Assembly: GCA_009920815.1 (NCBI GenBank)
Contig: RFZH01000019.1
Coordinates: 1 to 21,717, forward strand
Source: Paracoccaceae bacterium
Lineage (GTDB): Bacteria > Pseudomonadota > Alphaproteobacteria > Rhodobacterales > Rhodobacteraceae
DNA length: 21,717 nt
Reading direction: 5' to 3'
Positions 15,099 to 21,717 of this stretch are shown here, piece by piece (the first letter of the stretch is position 1; each line of letters begins with the position of its first letter). The notes beneath the pieces are model-generated. The model made no database searches. It was not told where the DNA came from and was given only the letters and a program-made list of their open reading frames with translations. The translations under genes were made by a program, and so were the position numbers.

Positions 15099-15112
15099 AA
15101 AGGTATTGGCGT
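15096..15112 (+). repeat. Direct repeat, copy 1 (upstream of hpf)
   Basis: AATAAAGGTATTGGCGT here matches AATAAAGGCATTGGCGT at 15817-15833 in 16 of 17 positions. The two copies lie before hpf and before ptsN respectively. They could be a shared regulatory site, the remains of a local duplication, or chance. Confidence 0.45.
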
Positions 15113-15254
15113 CAGCGATAGATCTGAGTCTTGGGCCGTATGCATAGGCTCCAGAATAAGCGCCAAAAAATCCAAAACGGACGTAAGCAACGCCCGCAGC
15201 TGCCTTTTGCATACTGCGTTCGGGACAGATCCGTTAAAAATAATAGGAGTATCA

Positions 15255-15821
15255 ATGCGGTATCAAATTTCAGGAATGCACATCGACATCGGCGAAGCTT
15301 TGCAAACGCATGTCAAAGACGAGCTCGGTGCTGCGGTGTCAAAATATGCCGAACGACCAACCGATGCTTTGGTCGTGTTTTCCAAAAGCGGGCACGAATT
15401 TGTCTGCGAAGCAACCGTTCATCTGTCAACAGGCCTTACGGCCCAAGCCCGCGCATCTAGCCCTGAAATTTATGCAAGTTTCGATTCTTGCTGTGAAAAA
15501 ATGGAAAAGCAACTGCGACGTTACAAGCGCAGATTAAAGGATCACCACAAAGAAAGAACACACCCTGTTGAACTTTCTGGCGCTTCCACATATATCCTCG
15601 CGTCAAAGGACGACTACGAGGAATCGGAACCAGACACTTTACAACCTATCATCATCGCCGAGATGGAGGCAAAGATCCCATCTTTGTCCCCTGGTGAGGC
15701 TGTAATGCAGATGGAGCTAGCTGGTGCCCAGTTTCTCGTGTTTAGAAATGAAGGAAAAAACAGCGTTAATGTTGTGTACCGTCGCGATGACGGAAACATC
15801 GGGTGGATTGATCCCCAATAA
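15255..15821 (+). CDS. hpf: Ribosome hibernation promoting factor, long form
   Basis: The 188-residue protein joins an N-terminal HPF/RaiA domain (about 1-105, MRYQISGMHIDIGEALQTHV onward) to a C-terminal dimerisation domain (about 130-188, ending FRNEGKNSVNVVYRRDDGNIGWIDP). The long form alone drives 100S ribosome dimers when growth slows. ATG 15255 has a strong AGGAG five bases upstream, ruling out the longer frame from 15093. The neighbour ptsN, 33 bases downstream, matches the conserved arrangement in many proteobacteria, although rpoN, often found nearby, is absent here. Confidence 0.95.
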   Translation: MRYQISGMHIDIGEALQTHVKDELGAAVSKYAERPTDALVVFSKSGHEFVCEATVHLSTGLTAQARASSPEIYASFDSCCEKMEKQLRRYKRRLKDHHKERTHPVELSGASTYILASKDDYEESEPDTLQPIIIAEMEAKIPSLSPGEAVMQMELAGAQFLVFRNEGKNSVNVVYRRDDGNIGWIDPQ

Positions 15822-15833
15822 AGGCATTGGCGT
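15817..15833 (+). repeat. Direct repeat, copy 2 (upstream of ptsN)
   Basis: AATAAAGGCATTGGCGT begins at the hpf stop codon and is a 16-of-17 match to the copy at 15096-15112. It runs directly into the hairpin before ptsN. Confidence 0.45.
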
Positions 15834-15849
15834 TTACGAGAAAGTAAAC
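15832..15849 (+). promoter_or_regulatory. Small hairpin just before the ptsN start
   Basis: GTTTAC and GTAAAC pair perfectly around the loop GAGAAA, and the hairpin ends 5 bases before ATG 15855. It would occupy the ribosome-binding region, where no strong Shine-Dalgarno is otherwise seen. It might lower or regulate ptsN translation; this is untested. Confidence 0.45.
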
Positions 15850-15854
15850 AATTA

Positions 15855-16319
15855 ATGAATTTGTTCGATTTGCTCAAGCCTGAGGCCGTTCGGGTAATCT
15901 CGGCGGCCTCGAGTAAAAAAAGGCTGTTATATGCAATCGCTGATATTGCGAATGCGGCCTACGGTATTGATTCATCAAAATCCGTCGATGCATTGATGGA
16001 GCGCGAAAACCTTGGCCCAACAGGTGTTGGTAACGGTGTGGCCCTGCCGCACGCGCGGTTGCCTGAATTGGATCGGGTCCGTGGTGTGTTTGTTTTGCTT
16101 GAAAAGCCGGTTGAATTCCGTGCTGTTGATCATCAGCCAGTCGATCTATTCTTTGCCCTTTTCGCACCTGAAAATGCAGGTGTTGAACATCTAAAAGCTT
16201 TAGCATCGGCTTCACGCACACTGCGGGATCCGTCGGTCTGCGCAAAGCTGCGCGCAAATCCGGATGCATCAACACTGTACACAATCTTGACCGAAAGCCA
16301 GCGCACTCAAGCCGCCTAA
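15855..16319 (+). CDS. ptsN: PTS IIA-like nitrogen regulatory protein PtsN (EIIA-Ntr)
   Basis: The 154-residue EIIA domain has the phosphorylation site in GNGVALPHARL, with H66 as acceptor, preceded by ALMERENLGPTGVG. The downstream segment PVDLFFALFAPENAGVEHLKALA is also characteristic. It receives phosphate from NPr in the nitrogen PTS, a regulatory chain that does not transport sugar and that affects potassium, nitrogen and envelope functions. It is downstream of hpf in the same orientation. Its stop overlaps the convergent sulfotransferase remnant by 3 bases. Confidence 0.95.
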   Translation: MNLFDLLKPEAVRVISAASSKKRLLYAIADIANAAYGIDSSKSVDALMERENLGPTGVGNGVALPHARLPELDRVRGVFVLLEKPVEFRAVDHQPVDLFFALFAPENAGVEHLKALASASRTLRDPSVCAKLRANPDASTLYTILTESQRTQAA

Positions 16320-16801
16320 TTGCTCCAGGCTGAAAAGCCAAAACTGATAAAGTCACGATTATAAAGTGATCTAATCCGGTCTTGAAGATCGCCATCGACG
16401 ATTGTCTCAAGTGGTATAGTCGAATTCTGGTCGACAGAGCGATACACAGGTGCTGTTTTCACACCAAACCGTTCGGCAAGCTTTGTAAGCTCTGCGGCAA
16501 GATCTGCTTGTTTGTAAATCACGCCGGGCAGGGTCATTCCAGAAAACGATGTGACAAATATTTCTTGGCTGGCCCAGCTGGCATTAATACGCAACTTGGT
16601 TTGTCCGTTCAGGTTCGCCTTAATAAAGGTCAGGAAAATCCGAAACAGTTCACGCACATCATCCACATTCAGCTGTGTAATGTCCGCATCAGCGCGCGGT
16701 AACGTGACTTGGTAATCGCGTTCAAGTTTATTACGAAAACGCGGTAAAGCATTCGGCCCATCAATAAGAATATGGCTGCAAAATGCCTGACCGGCGCGCA
16801 T
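16316..16801 (-). pseudogene. C-terminal remnant of a sulfotransferase-like protein
   Basis: The 161-residue frame starts abruptly at residues AGQAFCSHIL, which I recognise as continuing a motif like RHPVARAHQAFC within larger Rhodobacterales sulfotransferase-family proteins. The rest (LFRIFLTFIKANLNGQT, NASWASQEIF, then a terminal YNRDFISFGFSAW) matches the expected C-terminus. The N-terminal part with the PAPS-binding loop is missing, and only 12 bases separate this ORF from the cysQ stop. That points to deletion of the 5' part. CysQ clears PAP, the by-product of PAPS-dependent sulfotransferases, so the original pairing made metabolic sense. The family call is from memory and only moderately certain; a small independent gene is possible. 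Confidence 0.5.
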
Positions 16802-16813
16802 CAGTCTATGGGA

Positions 16814-17626
16814 CTAGCTAGTCTTGAATGGCTTATTTTTTAAAGTGACTCCTGGCGCGAATGCAATGAAAAAGGGGTTTTCATAGTCAGCTTTACCATA
16901 GGTTAGGTCTTGATGATCTTCGAAGCGTACTACTTGACCACCAGCGCCACGCAAAACGGCATGACCTGCAGCGGTGTCCCATTCCATAGTTCGGCCCAAA
17001 CGCGGGTAAAGATCCGCTTCACCCGTTGCAACAAGGCAGAATTTCAAAGAGGAGCCCGCCCCTGTCAGGTCAGCGATATTGTATCCATTGATATAATCAT
17101 CTGTCGCTTGGTCGCGATGTGATTTAGACGCTACGACAATCAGCGCATCGTTATCTGGCTTTTTCACCGAAATTTCCTGTGTTGTTCCGATGCATTCAAC
17201 ATCAAAGGGTCCTGTTTCTTCGACAGATTGTCCATGCTCATTTGTAAAAAACAATCGTTCTTTTGCTGGCGCATACACAACGCCACGCGTTGGCACACCG
17301 TTTTCCACATAGGCAATATTGACAGTAAAATCGCCACGTCGTTTAATAAACTCTTTTGTACCATCCAACGGATCGACAATTAGGAAACTCTGCGCACTTA
17401 GGGTATGAGATTCAGATTGTTCTTCGGTCACGATCGTCACATCAGGAAACACCGTACGCAACCCTTCAAAGATCACCGCATCAGCGGCACGATCAGCGCG
17501 CGTAACGGGACTTTCGTCATTTTTTGTTTCGACGCCGAAATCATCTTGGGCGTAAATTTCCATGATTTTTTCGCCACCAATTAGGGCTAAGGTGCGGATA
17601 GTTTGTGTAAGTAATGCGTAATCCAC
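16814..17626 (-). CDS. cysQ: 3'(2'),5'-bisphosphate nucleotidase CysQ
   Basis: The 270-residue inositol-monophosphatase-fold enzyme has all metal-binding motifs: E68-E69 in VTEEQSE, DPLDGTKEF (85-93) and EWDTAAGHAVL near the C-terminus. CysQ dephosphorylates 3'-phosphoadenosine 5'-phosphate (PAP), the toxic by-product of sulfate assimilation and sulfotransferases. The start ATG 17626 lies on the dnaK-proximal side and is followed upstream by a long gene-free region. The stop codon lies within the 12-bp perfect palindrome GACTAGCTAGTC (16812-16823), at the border with the truncated sulfotransferase. Confidence 0.95.
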   Translation of the reverse strand: MDYALLTQTIRTLALIGGEKIMEIYAQDDFGVETKNDESPVTRADRAADAVIFEGLRTVFPDVTIVTEEQSESHTLSAQSFLIVDPLDGTKEFIKRRGDFTVNIAYVENGVPTRGVVYAPAKERLFFTNEHGQSVEETGPFDVECIGTTQEISVKKPDNDALIVVASKSHRDQATDDYINGYNIADLTGAGSSLKFCLVATGEADLYPRLGRTMEWDTAAGHAVLRGAGGQVVRFEDHQDLTYGKADYENPFFIAFAPGVTLKNKPFKTS

Positions 17627-18117
17627 TGATGCTCTTTCTATGATCTGCCTGACAAACCGATAATTGCTAATTCTTGTTGTTAGTCTTACGGTATTGTTAA
17701 ATCAATTTTGATAAATTTTACAAGTGTGACCTATAGATGCCAATGAACGTCTGAACGAGCAAAACAAAACAAATCTCATTACGCGAACTGCTCAATATTT
17801 TATAGCAAAAAACGATTATCAAAAATAGGTAGCGCCCAAGATCGACCATCATAGACACGGCTATGCCAATGCATAAAGAGCAATTGCCACATTTGGGAAA
17901 GGTTCAAAAAATTGCCGTTTCTCAGCTAAAACCTTATTGCTCAAACGGGTAAATCAAAAAAATTATATTCTATGGCAAGGTATTTCATAGTTTCCATTAT
18001 TCACCAAAATTAATATACCAAAACCCATTGACCTAAGTGAATAGGGGCGAAGAATGATTTGTGCAGCCGATATCTCCAAAATCTGAGACAAAACTCCAAG
18101 AAATTCACCAAAATGCG
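17627..18117. other. AT-rich gene-free region between cysQ and the dnaK promoter
   Basis: About 490 bases with frequent stops in all frames and A/T runs, and no RNA gene or strong repeat that I can see. It should contain the cysQ promoter on the minus strand near 17640-17720. A minus-strand frame at 17963-18223 has no protein-like composition. The region may be the decayed remains of a lost gene. Confidence 0.5.
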
Positions 18118-18146
18118 CTTGCAGCCCGTTGCATCCCTCCCTATAT
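18118..18146 (+). promoter_or_regulatory. Heat-shock-type (RpoH) promoter of dnaK
   Basis: CTTGCA at 18118-18123 and CTATAT at 18141-18146 are separated by exactly 17 bases. The alphaproteobacterial sigma-32 consensus is roughly CTTGAA-N17-CYTATNT, so both boxes and the spacing fit. It also partly resembles sigma-70 (TTGCAG and TATATA). The predicted transcript start near 18153 would give a leader of about 100 bases. Confidence 0.6.
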
Positions 18147-18255
18147 ACCGTCTGTCGCAATTTGGCCGCTGTCCAGATGCGAAGAATACGCGGCGTAAAT
18201 GCCAAAACGGGTTCGCGTCGCATGTCATCGCCTTAAATTAGAGAGGGATCATAAA

Positions 18256-20166
18256 ATGGGAAAAGTAATTGGTATCGACCTCGGCACCACTAACAGCTGT
18301 GTTGCTATTATGGATGGATCTCAGCCTCGGGTTGTTGAAAACTCTGAAGGCGCGCGTACAACACCGTCAATCGTCGCATTTACAGATGATGAACGTCTGG
18401 TTGGTCAGCCTGCAAAACGTCAGGCCGTAACAAACCCAACAAACACAATCTTTGGCGTAAAACGCTTGATCGGCCGCCGCGTTGATGATTCACATTTGGC
18501 AAAAGATAAAAAGAATTTACCATTCACTGTCGTTGACGGCGGAAACGGCGATGCATGGGTCGAAGCGCGCGGCGATAAATACAGCCCCGCCCAAATTTCT
18601 GCATTCACGCTGCAAAAAATGAAAGAAACTGCTGAAAGCTATTTGGGCGAAGAAGTGACCCAAGCGGTTATCACAGTTCCTGCATATTTCAATGATGCAC
18701 AACGTCAGGCCACCAAAGACGCGGGCAAAATCGCGGGCTTGGAAGTGCTTCGTATCATCAACGAACCAACAGCTGCAGCCCTTGCGTATGGCTTGGACAA
18801 AAAAGAAAGCAAAACCATCGCGGTTTATGACCTTGGCGGCGGTACATTCGACGTAACCATCCTGGAAATCGACGACGGTTTGTTCGAAGTGAAATCAACA
18901 AATGGCGACACGTTCTTGGGCGGCGAAGATTTCGACATGCGCATCGTGAATTACCTTGCCGACGAATTCAAAAAAGAAAATGGCGTTGATCTAACTGCGG
19001 ACAAAATGGCGCTGCAGCGTCTTAAAGAAGCGGCGGAAAAAGCGAAAATCGAACTGTCTTCGTCCAGCCAAACAGAAATCAACCAGCCGTTTATTTCGAT
19101 GGACGGCAAAACAGGCCAACCTTTGCACATGGTCATGAAACTGACACGTGCGAAATTGGAATCCTTGGTCGGTGACCTGATCAAAGCTTCGATCAAGCCC
19201 TGTCAAGCGGCGTTGAAAGATGCAGGTTTGTCCACATCAGACATCGACGAAGTTGTTTTGGTTGGAGGTATGACCCGTATGCCAAAAGTGATCGAAGAGG
19301 TCACAAAATTCTTTGGCAAAGAGCCACACAAGGGTGTGAACCCCGACGAAGTGGTGGCCATGGGTGCCGCAATCCAAGCGGGCGTTTTGCAAGGCGACGT
19401 GAAAGACGTTGTTTTGTTAGACGTGACACCATTGTCCTTGGGTATCGAGACATTGGGCGGTGTGTTCACACGTTTGATCGATCGCAACACAACGATCCCG
19501 ACCAAAAAATCACAAGTGTTCTCAACCGCAGAAGACAACCAAAACGCGGTAACCATTCGTGTATTCCAAGGCGAACGCGAAATGGCCGCAGACAACAAAA
19601 TTCTGGGTCAATTCAACCTGGAAAACATCCCGCCTGCGCCACGCGGCATGCCACAGATCGAAGTCACCTTTGACATCGACGCCAATGGAATTGTTTCGGT
19701 TTCTGCGAAAGACAAAGGCACCGGCAAAGAGCAAAAGATCACGATCCAAGCGTCTGGTGGCCTATCTGACGAAGATATCGATCGTATGGTGCGCGAAGCC
19801 GAAGAAAACGCCGAAAGCGATAAAGAGCGTCGTGAATTGATTGAAGCGAAAAACCAAGCCGAAAGCCTGATCCACACAACGGAAAAGCAGGTCGAAGAGC
19901 ATGGCGACAAGGTCGATCCAACAACTGTCGAGGCAATCGAATTGGCAATTGCCGCATTAAAAGACGAATTGGAAACCGACAATGCCGGCAAGATCAAATC
20001 TGGTATTCAAAACGTCACAGAAGCAGCGATGCGTCTTGGAGAAGCGATTTACAAAGCGTCTCAGGATGATGCAGATGATCGCAGCCCACTGGATGGCAAC
20101 GATGACGCCCGTGATGACGACATCTTGGATGCCGACTTCGAAGATTTGGGCGGCGACAAACGCTAA
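18256..20166 (+). CDS. dnaK: Molecular chaperone DnaK (Hsp70)
   Basis: The 636-residue protein is full length. The nucleotide-binding domain has GIDLGTTNSCVA (6-17), IINEPTAAALAYG, DLGGGTFDVTI and VLVGGMTRMPKV. The substrate-binding domain has the DVTPLSLGIETLGGVFTRLI segment, and the acidic C-terminal tail ends DADFEDLGGDKR. DnaK binds exposed hydrophobic peptides in an ATP cycle with DnaJ and GrpE. ATG 18256 follows AGAGGGA by 8 bases and gives the family N-terminus MGKVIGIDLG; the frame upstream adds 19 residues that do not fit. The gene is preceded by a heat-shock-type promoter and followed by a strong hairpin and dnaJ. Confidence 0.98.
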   Translation: MGKVIGIDLGTTNSCVAIMDGSQPRVVENSEGARTTPSIVAFTDDERLVGQPAKRQAVTNPTNTIFGVKRLIGRRVDDSHLAKDKKNLPFTVVDGGNGDAWVEARGDKYSPAQISAFTLQKMKETAESYLGEEVTQAVITVPAYFNDAQRQATKDAGKIAGLEVLRIINEPTAAALAYGLDKKESKTIAVYDLGGGTFDVTILEIDDGLFEVKSTNGDTFLGGEDFDMRIVNYLADEFKKENGVDLTADKMALQRLKEAAEKAKIELSSSSQTEINQPFISMDGKTGQPLHMVMKLTRAKLESLVGDLIKASIKPCQAALKDAGLSTSDIDEVVLVGGMTRMPKVIEEVTKFFGKEPHKGVNPDEVVAMGAAIQAGVLQGDVKDVVLLDVTPLSLGIETLGGVFTRLIDRNTTIPTKKSQVFSTAEDNQNAVTIRVFQGEREMAADNKILGQFNLENIPPAPRGMPQIEVTFDIDANGIVSVSAKDKGTGKEQKITIQASGGLSDEDIDRMVREAEENAESDKERRELIEAKNQAESLIHTTEKQVEEHGDKVDPTTVEAIELAIAALKDELETDNAGKIKSGIQNVTEAAMRLGEAIYKASQDDADDRSPLDGNDDARDDDILDADFEDLGGDKR

Positions 20167-20175
20167 GGGCGATCA

Positions 20176-20215
20176 CATAGTGTACCCGCCTGTTAAAATA
20201 GGCGGGTACACTATG
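20176..20215 (+). promoter_or_regulatory. Perfect 16-bp hairpin between dnaK and dnaJ
   Basis: CATAGTGTACCCGCCT (20176-20191) and AGGCGGGTACACTATG (20200-20215) are exact reverse complements around the loop GTTAAAAT. No T run follows, so it is not a standard terminator. It probably acts as an mRNA stabiliser, processing point or partial attenuator that lets dnaK and dnaJ be expressed at different levels. The dnaJ ribosome-binding site begins within about 10 bases of its base. Confidence 0.85.
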
Positions 20216-20236
20216 GTCCAAAAGGAGGCGTAATTC

Positions 20237-21382
20237 ATGTCTAAACGTGATTACTACGACGTACTTGGCGCGCCCAAAGGTGCCTCGGCCGACGAGCTAA
20301 AAAAAGCATATCGCAAAAAAGCCAAAGAACTGCACCCCGACCGCAATTCGGACAACCCGAACGCAGAGGCCCAGTTCAAAGAAGTCAACGAAGCTTACGA
20401 CGTCCTCAAGGATGCCAACAAAAAGGCGGCCTACGACCGGTATGGCCATGCCGCATTCGAAGGTGGCATGGGCGGCGGTCGTTCAGGTGGTGGCTATGGC
20501 GGCGGCGGTGATTTTTCAAGCGCGTTTTCCGACGTATTTGACGATCTGTTCGGTGATTTCATGGGTGGTGGACGTGGTGGTGGACGCCAGCGTTCGACCC
20601 GCGGCGCGGATTTGCGATATAACATGCGTATCTCACTTGAGGATGCGTTCACAGGCGCGCAAAAAACCATCAATGTTCCAACATCGGTTCAGTGTAATTC
20701 TTGTTCTGGCACTGGCGCAGAAGGTGGCTCTGAGCCGGCGACATGCCCAACCTGTTCGGGTATGGGAAAAGTCCGCGCGACGCAGGGTTTTTTCACGGTA
20801 GAACGGACCTGTCCGACCTGTTCAGGCGCTGGCCAAATTATCAAGAACCCTTGCAAATCTTGTTCGGGTCAAGGACGCACTGAAAAAGACCGCACGCTTA
20901 GCGTAAACATTCCTGCCGGAGTTGAAACAGGCACGCGCATTCGTTTATCCGGCGAAGGCGAAGCCGGCTTGCGTGGGGGGACATCAGGTGATCTTTACAT
21001 CTTTATTGAGGTTGCCACGCATGAGATTTTCCAACGCGAAGGAAACAATCTTTTCTGCCGCGTTCCAGTCTCTATGGCAGCAGCAGCGCTCGGCGGAGAT
21101 ATCGAAGTCCCTACAATTGACGGTGGACGTAGCCGTGTAAAGGTACCTGCTGGGTCTCAATCGGGCCGCCAGATGCGGTTACGCGCCAAGGGCATGCCCG
21201 CAGTTCGTTCTAACCAAGTTGGCGATATGTTTATTGAATTAGCCGTAGAAACACCGGTCAATTTGACCATCCGTCAGAAAGAATTGCTGCGCGAATTTGA
21301 AGAACTTTCAGAGGATAATAACCCTGAAAGTTCTAGCTTTTTCTCGTCGGTTAAGTCCTTTTGGGACTCAATGAAGGGTTAA
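20237..21382 (+). CDS. dnaJ: Molecular chaperone DnaJ (Hsp40, type I)
   Basis: The 381-residue protein has the complete type I layout. The J domain carries the HPD motif at 33-35, and a Gly-rich linker spans about 75-115. The zinc-finger domain has four repeats (CNSCSGTG, CPTCSGMG, CPTCSGAG, CKSCSGQG), followed by the C-terminal substrate-binding domains. It delivers unfolded proteins to DnaK and stimulates its ATPase. The strong Shine-Dalgarno AAAGGAGG lies 8 bases before ATG 20237. It is co-directional with dnaK, 70 bases downstream across a perfect hairpin, and is followed by a terminator. Confidence 0.98.
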   Translation: MSKRDYYDVLGAPKGASADELKKAYRKKAKELHPDRNSDNPNAEAQFKEVNEAYDVLKDANKKAAYDRYGHAAFEGGMGGGRSGGGYGGGGDFSSAFSDVFDDLFGDFMGGGRGGGRQRSTRGADLRYNMRISLEDAFTGAQKTINVPTSVQCNSCSGTGAEGGSEPATCPTCSGMGKVRATQGFFTVERTCPTCSGAGQIIKNPCKSCSGQGRTEKDRTLSVNIPAGVETGTRIRLSGEGEAGLRGGTSGDLYIFIEVATHEIFQREGNNLFCRVPVSMAAAALGGDIEVPTIDGGRSRVKVPAGSQSGRQMRLRAKGMPAVRSNQVGDMFIELAVETPVNLTIRQKELLREFEELSEDNNPESSSFFSSVKSFWDSMKG

Positions 21383-21410
21383 AAAGGGCCGGCAAATCTG
21401 CCGGCCTTTT
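21382..21410 (+). terminator. Rho-independent terminator of the dnaK-dnaJ operon
   Basis: The left arm, with core GGGCCGGC ending at 21393, pairs with GCCGGCCTTTT (21400-21410) around the loop AAATCT, with one G-T pair or bulge. The hairpin starts at the dnaJ stop codon and ends in TTTT. Confidence 0.85.
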
Positions 21411-21536
21411 CATTTGATTATAAGACTTTAATTAATCAGTAATTCTAACTATTCTATTCCAGAGAACGTTGGCATAACGACCACAAACTGCGCGATGCCA
21501 ATGCAATAGCCAAAAGACGTAACTGCTAGAATTTAA
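21411..21536. other. AT-rich spacer between the dnaJ terminator and the ABC-type fragment
   Basis: Low-GC DNA with stops in all frames. I see no clear promoter or repeat. The palindrome-like ATTAAT near 21430 is too short to mean anything. Confidence 0.4.
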
Positions 21537-21717
21537 CAACGTCAGCAAATCATTTTGGAAAGACACTCGCCGAAAATAATATTGGATCGGGTATCATTTC
21601 GGGTAGAAATTGGAACGTGTTTGGGTGTTTTGACGCCAAATGGCACGGGCAAGGCAACATTGATCAAGATGATGGCCGGGCTTGAAAAACCAGATGAGGG
21701 TGAAATTCACCGCAATT
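21537..21717 (+). pseudogene. N-terminal part of an ABC transporter ATPase (KpsT/Wzt-like polysaccharide export), degenerate and cut by the window end
   Basis: The frame from 21537 to the end reads ...IILDRVSFRVEIG, then LGVLTPNGTGKATLIKMMAG, then LEKPDEGEIHRN. This matches the start of polysaccharide-export ABC ATPases (KpsT/Wzt type), which export capsule or O-antigen chains. The Walker A loop, normally GRNGAGKST in this family, reads TPNGTGKAT: the first Gly and the Ser/Thr after Lys are both lost. No ATG or ribosome-binding site precedes it, although TTG codons occur at 21555 and 21582. Together these points suggest a decaying gene. The rest lies outside the window, so this cannot be settled here. 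Confidence 0.5.

Noticed and set aside
17963..18223. 86-residue minus-strand ORF upstream of dnaK
   Set aside because: It covers the dnaK promoter and leader, has no ribosome-binding site or recognisable domain, and looks like chance.

Overview
The window comes from an alphaproteobacterium, most likely a marine Rhodobacterales (Roseobacter-group) bacterium. This is inferred from recognised protein families and gene order: lptC-lptA-lptB-hpf-ptsN, dnaK-dnaJ with an upstream cysQ on the opposite strand, comF-grxC-nitrilase-marR divergent from a methyltransferase, and a roseobacter-type ferrochelatase. Base composition is moderate, with AT-rich intergenic regions. No database search was possible, so all family names rest on motif recognition.

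Layout. 1-872: 3' part of a fused phosphate-binding-type/OmpA-type periplasmic protein, broken by two in-frame TAA codons. 865-2948 (minus): radC and the Na+/H+ antiporter nhaA, separated by a terminator. 3131-5423 (minus): comF, grxC, a nitrilase-family amidohydrolase and a marR-type regulator, tightly packed. 5438-7161 (plus): a methyltransferase, then a ferrochelatase gene that lacks its 3' end and runs into a GC-rich palindromic segment (7143-7281). 7362-8448 (plus): a frameshifted membrane/pentapeptide-repeat gene. 8445-8840 (minus): a BrnA/DUF4415-like ribbon-helix-helix gene split by a stop codon. 8941-12339 (minus): five overlapping or nearly abutting genes (SDR, MaoC hydratase, histidine-phosphatase-like, aminoglycoside-phosphotransferase-like, PaaI-type thioesterase) that look like one acyl-CoA-related operon.

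12537-16319 (plus): a short RNase D, lptC, lptA, lptB, a long-form hibernation factor and ptsN (EIIA-Ntr). This covers LPS transport plus stationary-phase and nitrogen-PTS control. 16316-17626 (minus): a 5'-truncated sulfotransferase remnant and cysQ. After about 600 bp without a gene come dnaK and dnaJ (18256-21382), with a heat-shock-type promoter upstream, a perfect 16-bp hairpin between the genes and a terminator after dnaJ. The last 180 bases hold the start of a degenerate ABC ATPase of KpsT/Wzt type.

The most striking general property is gene decay. At least five genes in 22 kb look broken by stop codons, a frameshift or loss of an end, next to fully intact housekeeping genes. That suggests a genome undergoing reduction, or in part an error-bearing assembly. 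I found no convincing new defence or mobile system. The most unusual DNA is the interleaved inverted-repeat segment that replaces the 3' end of hemH.
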